From CAZRIE01 sp964600075 (GTDB lineage: Bacteria; Bacteroidota; Bacteroidia; Flavobacteriales; Flavobacteriaceae), in contig CAZRIE010000055.1 of the NCBI GenBank assembly GCA_964600075.1, positions 1-27,955 of the forward strand: a stretch of 27,955 nt of DNA. The letters run 5' to 3'. The notes beneath the pieces were generated by a model. That model saw only the letters and a program-made list of their open reading frames with translations. It was not told the origin of the DNA and did no database searches. The first letter of the stretch is position 1. Each line of letters begins with the position of its first letter. Of the stretch, positions 22,596 through 27,955 are shown one piece after another. Position numbers and translations under genes: made by a program.

Positions 22596-25500
22596 TTATT
22601 CTTCAGGTAACATTTCTCCCGCGTGCCGGGCAAAAATCACAGGATTCTGATAGAGAATCCAAGCCATATCTGCTGAATTTGATTTCCAAACAGCATTAGG
22701 TTCGCCTGCCGCAGGTGCAACCGTAGTCAAATTCTTTTTAAAATCGAGATGGTAGCTTTGTAAGGCCTGTTTGTTGTTTACGGTATGCTCCCAAGAGAGA
22801 TCGTTCCATGAATCCAACGGGCCTGAGAGGGGCATCAAATCGGTATTTCCCAGGTCATCGGTAAAATCGTCCAACCCAAAACGAATCTGTCCGGGCCGCT
22901 CTCGTAGCACGAAGAAATAACCGGGGTTAGTTGCAGGGTTTTCATCGCCTCGATGGCCTCGTGCGGTATCAATATCTAAATCAAAACCGAAGAGATATAC
23001 GTCAGGCTCCAATTCGGCCTGAAAAATGGGATACATTACATCTTTGTCCAAATTCTTGGGGAGTACCCGCTGGGCGTTTTTATCCGCTGGGTCGTACATT
23101 GCTTTTTGGGCATAAACCATAGTGTTGGGATACTTTTTGAAAACATCTCCTCTTATTAATAATACTAGATAGCCATCATCATCTTCGGTGGCATTGGAGG
23201 CAGCCTTACGGTTATGGTGCTGACCCAAATCTTTTCGCCAGTTGTGCATTTCTTTTATATCCAACTTTTTTTCGGCGTCATTTTCGAGAATGTTATCAGT
23301 AACATCCCAAAACTGCCTGAAATAAGTACCTCGCTGATCTGTTGGGTATTCTCTCCACAACAGCTCTCGCGACATCTCATGATTGAGTCCGGCCATATAG
23401 GATTCTATAAATTTTTGATTGGTCTGGACGATGGTAATACTGTTCTTTTCTACCTTGTCAATATTGGGTAGAATGTAATCTTGCGATATTTTTTTAAGGT
23501 AGCGAAATACGGGTTCGGCAAACTTCGGATAGGCCATAATAGGCTTCAACACAGTGATAGCGACCATTTGTAACAGCGCAGGATTCCAAATTTTGATGTT
23601 ATGCAAAGCCCTCGCCTTTATCGTAACCGAAGGGTCGAGTTTAACGGCTAGATTACTGGCCACCATATTTATAGATGATGGTAAGGTGGGTTTAAAGGAA
23701 GGGGTGATAAAATTTGGATTTGCAGTAATACCTGAAAAGGCAGCAAAATTGGTTTGCAATCCCTTTAGGGCTGATAATGTTACCGTTGGTGCATTTGCGG
23801 CATTGGCGTCGCCGTTATTGATTAAAACGACGTTTCCCAGAAACTTTCTCGGAACGCTACCAAAAAACTCCACGAATTTACCTTCGTTAAGAGTTACTGC
23901 TACAGTACCATTAACTTTACGGGCTGTAATAGCATCTATTAGCTCGTTCGCCTTACTTTTTGCAGCAACTGTTACGGCCGCTTCGTTAAACATTGCAGTA
24001 CTGACCTTGGCCTTGAGGGCTGAATTGTTAGGAACGGTAGTTGCCCCTGCATTGGGCTGTAAAATATTAAAAAACACCTCTTTAGCCACGTGTACGGGGT
24101 CTGCAGCATACTCATTTATAATATTGGAAAGTGATGAGGTGGCATCACCAAACCCGACCGAAGCAATGGATGCTTTTTTCAATCGCGCCGCTGTTAAGGG
24201 CTCGTTTCCGGCAATATTAAAATGTGTCAATAATTGTTTCTGAATAGTTTTATCAGGTGCACCCTGACGGTTCATAATTTTGTTCGATTTCTTACCTGGT
24301 CGTACTACACGTCTAAACGCAGCGCTATTAGCAGCAAGCGGAACACGTGATTTTAGAATATTCTGTCTTAGTGTTTCTGGTTGGCCGGTTACTTTTAGCA
24401 TGCTGTGCATAGCTGCTGTTTTGTTGACCACAAAATCATTCTTGTCTCGGGCCAAATGTTTTACAAAAACTGATTTGTTTATGCGTTTTGACAACTGGGC
24501 TTCCTTGATTTTTTGGTTAGCGGTATTGATCTCACCGACCTGTAACCAAGCATTATGCATTAATTTTTCTTGATGTTTCTGAACAGATTTAGTACCAAGG
24601 CCAGCGGCACCGCGATTTCTCGGATCCAGATTGAGACTGCGTAACCACTTTTTGCCACCGGTGGCTGCCAATTGGTTGACCAGGGCATGCCATTGCCCAT
24701 AGAGCGGGGGAGTGATTATAGGGTCTTTGCCGATGTCGGGCGTAAAGAATGGGGTTTGAGGATCATTTATCGAGGTGGCTTCGTCTTGCATATCATGCGA
24801 AAGGTTGAGTACCCCACGAAGTTTTTCCTTAAATTTAGCGTCACCTTCTGTGTTATTTGCCGGCCAAGGGTCGGGTTCAAATGAGGGCGGTTTGAGTGCC
24901 CCTTCCATACCTAGTGTTTTTGATTGGGAAACGCTGTTGAGTCCAAAACCGGGGGATTGAATATCCATTGCACGTTTTCCTAATTCCGGTTTTGTAATTA
25001 CCGGCCTGAGCATGGCAACTAAACTTTCGAAATCACCAAAGCGACCGGTGCTGAAATTCCATCTAAAATATATGGGAAACTCAAAAGGTCGCGGATCTCC
25101 TGAATGAATGCTGCCCTTTTTCCAAGAAGGTTTTTGAGCATCCACACCAGCAGGTTCTTGACCTAATCCGGCCAACCTGCCTGTTTCAAAAGCGGGAATC
25201 AGAAAAGCCTCATACCTGGTCTCTTTTATCAGTTTTCTTGGGCATAGCAATCGAGATACCCCTTCATCCGGTTCGCTCTCCAGCTCTTGTGTTACTTCGT
25301 TGACGCGTGCCGTAGCTGTAGTTGCAGCCATCTTATGATTCATGTGAACATGTGCCCATGCCCAGGTATTTTTCTCATCGTGCAATACCTGTTCTATTTG
25401 ATTCTCATCTATTTTGACACTTGCCAAACCTTGCTTTGCCTCGGTTACGGTATATTCACCGTCTTTGAGAACAATCAATGAAAGCCAAGGCCGTAATCTT

Positions 25501-25880
25501 CTGGAATTTTGACCACTATTCGCCGGGCTTGCGGGAGTGTATCTCCAAAGAAAATCTTCTTCATAAAATTCGATATAGGGCAACCCGTTGGATTCGTAAT
25601 TTGTAACTCCTTTTTTTGGCTCTAGGGTTACAATTGCTCGATCGCTCACCCCAATAACATCACCTGGGCCTAATATTTTGACCGTTTTGGCAACATTGGT
25701 TTCTGAAACTAACGGATTCTCGCCAGCGTCCGTTTGTTCTAAAGCCAGAGAAACATTCAATTCTGCCCGCTCTTTGACACTTCCGTCTCCATTACCTAAA
25801 GTGTCTTTCTCTACAATTTGAGAGGCAACCCCTTGACGTAACCACGGTAAAAACGAATAATTTGCTAAATCGCCTGCCAT
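22596..25880 (-). CDS. 1094-aa uncharacterised protein of the giant operon
   Basis: Soluble, without signal peptide. Blocks: YSFLPWLRQGVA (8-19); LGPGDVIGV (70-78); LPYIEFYEEDFLWRYTPA (100-117); RLRPWLSLIVL (128-138); AWAHVHMN (174-181); RLLCPRKLIKETRYEAFLIP (210-229); FPIYFRWNFSTGRFGDFESL (268-287); PRNRGAAGLGT (420-430). Then an Ala/Val/Asn-rich, low-conservation middle (about 480-760), and a C-terminal part with GLNHEMSRELLWREYPTDQR (831-850) leading into GTYFRQFWD, LVLLIRGDVFKKYPN (905-919), FGFDLDIDTARG (964-975) and PGYFFVLRERPG (986-997). The aromatic and Arg-rich motifs suggest a rigid structural protein. I recognise the motif set as a recurrent uncharacterised family but know no function. 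It is 11 bp after the DUF6603-type gene and 12 bp before the 2276-aa gene. Confidence 0.88.
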   Translation of the reverse strand: MAGDLANYSFLPWLRQGVASQIVEKDTLGNGDGSVKERAELNVSLALEQTDAGENPLVSETNVAKTVKILGPGDVIGVSDRAIVTLEPKKGVTNYESNGLPYIEFYEEDFLWRYTPASPANSGQNSRRLRPWLSLIVLKDGEYTVTEAKQGLASVKIDENQIEQVLHDEKNTWAWAHVHMNHKMAATTATARVNEVTQELESEPDEGVSRLLCPRKLIKETRYEAFLIPAFETGRLAGLGQEPAGVDAQKPSWKKGSIHSGDPRPFEFPIYFRWNFSTGRFGDFESLVAMLRPVITKPELGKRAMDIQSPGFGLNSVSQSKTLGMEGALKPPSFEPDPWPANNTEGDAKFKEKLRGVLNLSHDMQDEATSINDPQTPFFTPDIGKDPIITPPLYGQWHALVNQLAATGGKKWLRSLNLDPRNRGAAGLGTKSVQKHQEKLMHNAWLQVGEINTANQKIKEAQLSKRINKSVFVKHLARDKNDFVVNKTAAMHSMLKVTGQPETLRQNILKSRVPLAANSAAFRRVVRPGKKSNKIMNRQGAPDKTIQKQLLTHFNIAGNEPLTAARLKKASIASVGFGDATSSLSNIINEYAADPVHVAKEVFFNILQPNAGATTVPNNSALKAKVSTAMFNEAAVTVAAKSKANELIDAITARKVNGTVAVTLNEGKFVEFFGSVPRKFLGNVVLINNGDANAANAPTVTLSALKGLQTNFAAFSGITANPNFITPSFKPTLPSSINMVASNLAVKLDPSVTIKARALHNIKIWNPALLQMVAITVLKPIMAYPKFAEPVFRYLKKISQDYILPNIDKVEKNSITIVQTNQKFIESYMAGLNHEMSRELLWREYPTDQRGTYFRQFWDVTDNILENDAEKKLDIKEMHNWRKDLGQHHNRKAASNATEDDDGYLVLLIRGDVFKKYPNTMVYAQKAMYDPADKNAQRVLPKNLDKDVMYPIFQAELEPDVYLFGFDLDIDTARGHRGDENPATNPGYFFVLRERPGQIRFGLDDFTDDLGNTDLMPLSGPLDSWNDLSWEHTVNNKQALQSYHLDFKKNLTTVAPAAGEPNAVWKSNSADMAWILYQNPVIFARHAGEMLPEE

Positions 25881-25891
25881 ATCATTTAATC

Positions 25892-27955
25892 TTATAATTG
25901 GTAACTGGGTACCATTTGTACTTTATCTTTCATTTTCGGATTTGCTTTTATGAAACTGCGTAGCGCGTCAGTTGCCTGTGCTTTGCTTCCTCCTGAAAAG
26001 TCAATACCGGCAATCTGTGTAAGATCTACGCTACTCACCACTTTAAATTCATCTGCTACTAAGCTGATGGGCTCGGACATTTTGATGCTCTGTTTGAGTT
26101 TGTTTTCTTGGGAAAGTGCGGAATGGGCAATAACACCGCCTTTGGCCGAAAGTTTAAAAGCATCCATATTTGCGCCCAGTAACTCATCAAACCGTATAAA
26201 GGTGAACGGGGTGGCAGATTCTGGCTCATGATCTGAGGTGATTACCTCATATTGCACGGGTCGGTTGATATGATAATTCATATGCAACTCTTCAGTACCC
26301 GTTAGCTTGATTCCGCTGTCTTCTTTTACAAACGAAGGGGACTTTAGTTTGTCATTATCCGCCATTTCTTTGAAGTTCGCAGGGGCGAAATTATCTTTTA
26401 CCGAACCAAATGGAACAGAAAGGTCGCCTATGCGTGCTTCGGTTACGCGTAGTTTTGAGAGGTCTTGAGGTTTGAAATTTCCATATTTTGAAATATCAAG
26501 TCCCAAAGGCAATACATTCTGACTTACGGTAAGCGATCCGAACGGATTGAGTACGATTTCACCTTCCAGTTCGCCATCCTCCCTCATACTTACAAGGGCG
26601 TAGCGGTTATTAGGTATGACCGAAATCCAGTTTTGTTGTGCATTTAGAGCTTCTAACACTTTTGGCATAACCGCAACTGCGGGTAGTGTTGAATCTTTCT
26701 TTTCACCGAAGGTCTTTTTGAATTTGACCTTAATGGTAAAGAACAAAATTTTAAACGATGCTGTGCCACGTGCAATCCATGGTGTTGGACCTTGTAGCTC
26801 AAATTCAAGATTAATAGCGAACAAGGTGGTACTACCCAATTTGATTTCGATACCAGCACGGATGTTGGCAATGAATTTAAATGGCGAGAACTGAAACAGC
26901 ACATCAAAACCGAAATAACCTATCACTTTGAATTTGGAAACCTTAAACAAGAAGTCAATGCTGGCTCCAAATTGTACGGTGTTCGAGGTAATAGCAAAAT
27001 ATGTGGTTAGCGTCAGCCGAGGATTTCCACTGAGTAAGTTCAGTGTAAGCCGTTTCATGTTTGATACGCCTAAACTAGCCTCAGGTTTGAAGCTGGGATG
27101 AAAACCACCTACTGACATCAGGAAGCCTGGTTTGTCTCCCCAATTTATACGCAGCGCCATATCACCCTCTAAAGTGAAGGTCAGTATTTTTGAATTGAAG
27201 ATGCTGGCATCAAAAGACAGGTACTTATTGTCGAAATCTATGATTCCCAAGAAGTTTACTTGAATACGAATCAGATCCTGATCTTCGGTGGGCAAAACAC
27301 ATTTTAAGACACCCAAAATAGCAATACGAACTGGGCTGGCAAATTCGACAAGTATTCCAAACTCAACGGTTATTAGTTTAGGAACTCCCCAAGTGATATG
27401 GGCCATCAGCCCTAATATAAATTGATCTTGTTTTGGCGGGAAGATTTCTCGAATATCACTAATGATTTTACTGATGTTCTGAACGACATCTTCTGGGAAA
27501 AGAATATTGTCAAGCGTTCCTGATTTGACTCCCAAACGTAAAGCTTCTACGTTCACCGTGCGGTTCAAGCCAATGAGTCCCCCAAGCCCTGTTAAGAAGA
27601 ATCCAAAACCTAGTGCAATACCCGGGGAGAATTGCACGCTTATCATAAGTAGGAGTGAGAACCCTTTCGAACCATCGGGCATTTCTGTAGTCACTACACC
27701 GATTGCTGTGACTACCAATGTGTCTTGAATAGCTAATTCGAGCGCTCCGGCATATTCTTCTTTTTCAAAATCAAAATAAAGATAACCACCACCTTTTACT
27801 ACACCTGTATCTAGAGAGAGGCCAATGCCGTTGGGTGGTTTGAAGCCCATACCAAAATCAATAGGGCCCAAATTGCCGCTGTCATTCTCAGCAAAATCGA
27901 AATTAGCCGTAATGCCCATACGTTCTATTACCGCTACGAACGGGCCTAGATTTGC
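25892..27955 (-). CDS. DUF6603-type beta-rich giant protein, C-terminal part (5' end outside window)
   Basis: The reading frame is open to the window edge: upstream of the first in-frame ATG (27919) it reads ANLGPFVAVIER, which belongs to the same fold, so the gene starts beyond the window. The 687 visible residues are long runs of alternating hydrophobic beta-strands with DUF6603 hallmarks (numbers from that ATG): GFGFFLTGLGGLIGLNR (104-120), LMSVGGFHPSFKP (267-279), YFAITSNTVQFGA (307-319), YFGFDVLFQFSPFKF (335-349), LQGPTPWIARG (375-385), SQNVLPLG (466-473), DNFAPANF (509-516). No signal peptide can be judged. Function is unknown for the family. The very even amphipathic strands could form an extended barrel or groove holding a hydrophobic ligand, or a large scaffold; this is inference. 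It is the first visible gene of the giant operon, 11 bp before the 1094-aa gene. Confidence 0.88.
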   Translation of the reverse strand, partial: ANLGPFVAVIERMGITANFDFAENDSGNLGPIDFGMGFKPPNGIGLSLDTGVVKGGGYLYFDFEKEEYAGALELAIQDTLVVTAIGVVTTEMPDGSKGFSLLLMISVQFSPGIALGFGFFLTGLGGLIGLNRTVNVEALRLGVKSGTLDNILFPEDVVQNISKIISDIREIFPPKQDQFILGLMAHITWGVPKLITVEFGILVEFASPVRIAILGVLKCVLPTEDQDLIRIQVNFLGIIDFDNKYLSFDASIFNSKILTFTLEGDMALRINWGDKPGFLMSVGGFHPSFKPEASLGVSNMKRLTLNLLSGNPRLTLTTYFAITSNTVQFGASIDFLFKVSKFKVIGYFGFDVLFQFSPFKFIANIRAGIEIKLGSTTLFAINLEFELQGPTPWIARGTASFKILFFTIKVKFKKTFGEKKDSTLPAVAVMPKVLEALNAQQNWISVIPNNRYALVSMREDGELEGEIVLNPFGSLTVSQNVLPLGLDISKYGNFKPQDLSKLRVTEARIGDLSVPFGSVKDNFAPANFKEMADNDKLKSPSFVKEDSGIKLTGTEELHMNYHINRPVQYEVITSDHEPESATPFTFIRFDELLGANMDAFKLSAKGGVIAHSALSQENKLKQSIKMSEPISLVADEFKVVSSVDLTQIAGIDFSGGSKAQATDALRSFIKANPKMKDKVQMVPSYQL

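Noticed and set aside
23554..24243. A 229-codon open frame on the plus strand
   Set aside because: Antisense to the Ala-rich middle of the 1094-aa gene; repetitive Ala/Leu/Ser composition is a by-product of the coding strand.
27917..27919. ATG at 27919 as the start of the DUF6603-type gene
   Set aside because: The frame stays open to the window edge, and the upstream residues (LGPFVAVIER) look like another strand of the same domain, so the true start lies outside.
13813..27955. Idea that the giant operon is a contractile injection system, type VI secretion or Tc-toxin locus
   Set aside because: No sheath, tube, baseplate, spike, AAA+ ATPase, Rhs repeat or VRP1-like sequence is visible in the four proteins. 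The giant size alone is not evidence.
1..27955. CRISPR arrays, insertion sequences, rRNA and tRNA genes
   Set aside because: No regularly spaced repeats, transposase-like protein, or rRNA/tRNA signatures were seen in any interval; only the partial tmRNA was found.

Overview
The window reads as chromosomal DNA of a marine-type member of the Flavobacteriaceae (Bacteroidota). Grounds: exact or near matches to the Bacteroidota -7 promoter box (TAnnTTTG), A/T-rich leaders without strong Shine-Dalgarno sequences, lipoprotein and Sec signals of Bacteroidota type, a metal-dependent KdsA, and a set of secreted sulfatases. The genus cannot be fixed from the sequence alone.

Layout, left to right. 1-55: the 5' end of tmRNA (ssrA, minus strand), running off the left edge. 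56-452: no gene; short dyads and what look like decayed dispersed intergenic repeats. 453-1670: a saccharopine/alanine dehydrogenase-like NAD(P) enzyme (+). 1727-8759: a mostly minus-strand polysaccharide/phosphoester block with a secreted PHP phosphoesterase plus sulfatase pair (4328 to 1727) and kdsA followed by two more sulfatases (8759 to 4953), interrupted by one plus-strand DUF1801-type gene. 8838-9374: a small exported, probably outer-membrane protein (+). 9377-10312: a lipoprotein alpha/beta hydrolase (-). 10550-12349: the ribosome-associated GTPase typA (+), closed by a clear 14-bp hairpin. 12465-13523: the tRNA 2-selenouridine synthase mnmH (-).

13813-27955: the outstanding region. 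Four very large minus-strand genes are packed with 11, 12 and 2 bp between them, in transcription order DUF6603-type protein (5' end outside the window), 1094 aa, 2276 aa, 645 aa. None of the three complete proteins has a signal peptide, membrane segment or known enzymatic motif. Each carries dense blocks of Trp/Arg/Pro/Gly-rich motifs that I recognise from memory as recurring in uncharacterised giant proteins of unrelated phyla. The spacing implies one transcript and probably one complex. This is the best candidate here for an undescribed system; its function cannot be read from the sequence.

How the genes work together: the three sulfatases and the PHP enzyme, all with export signals, would strip sulfate (and perhaps phosphate) esters from algal-type polysaccharides. 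No SusC/SusD pair, glycoside hydrolase or sulfatase-maturing enzyme lies in the window. kdsA (lipopolysaccharide core), typA, mnmH and ssrA are housekeeping genes.
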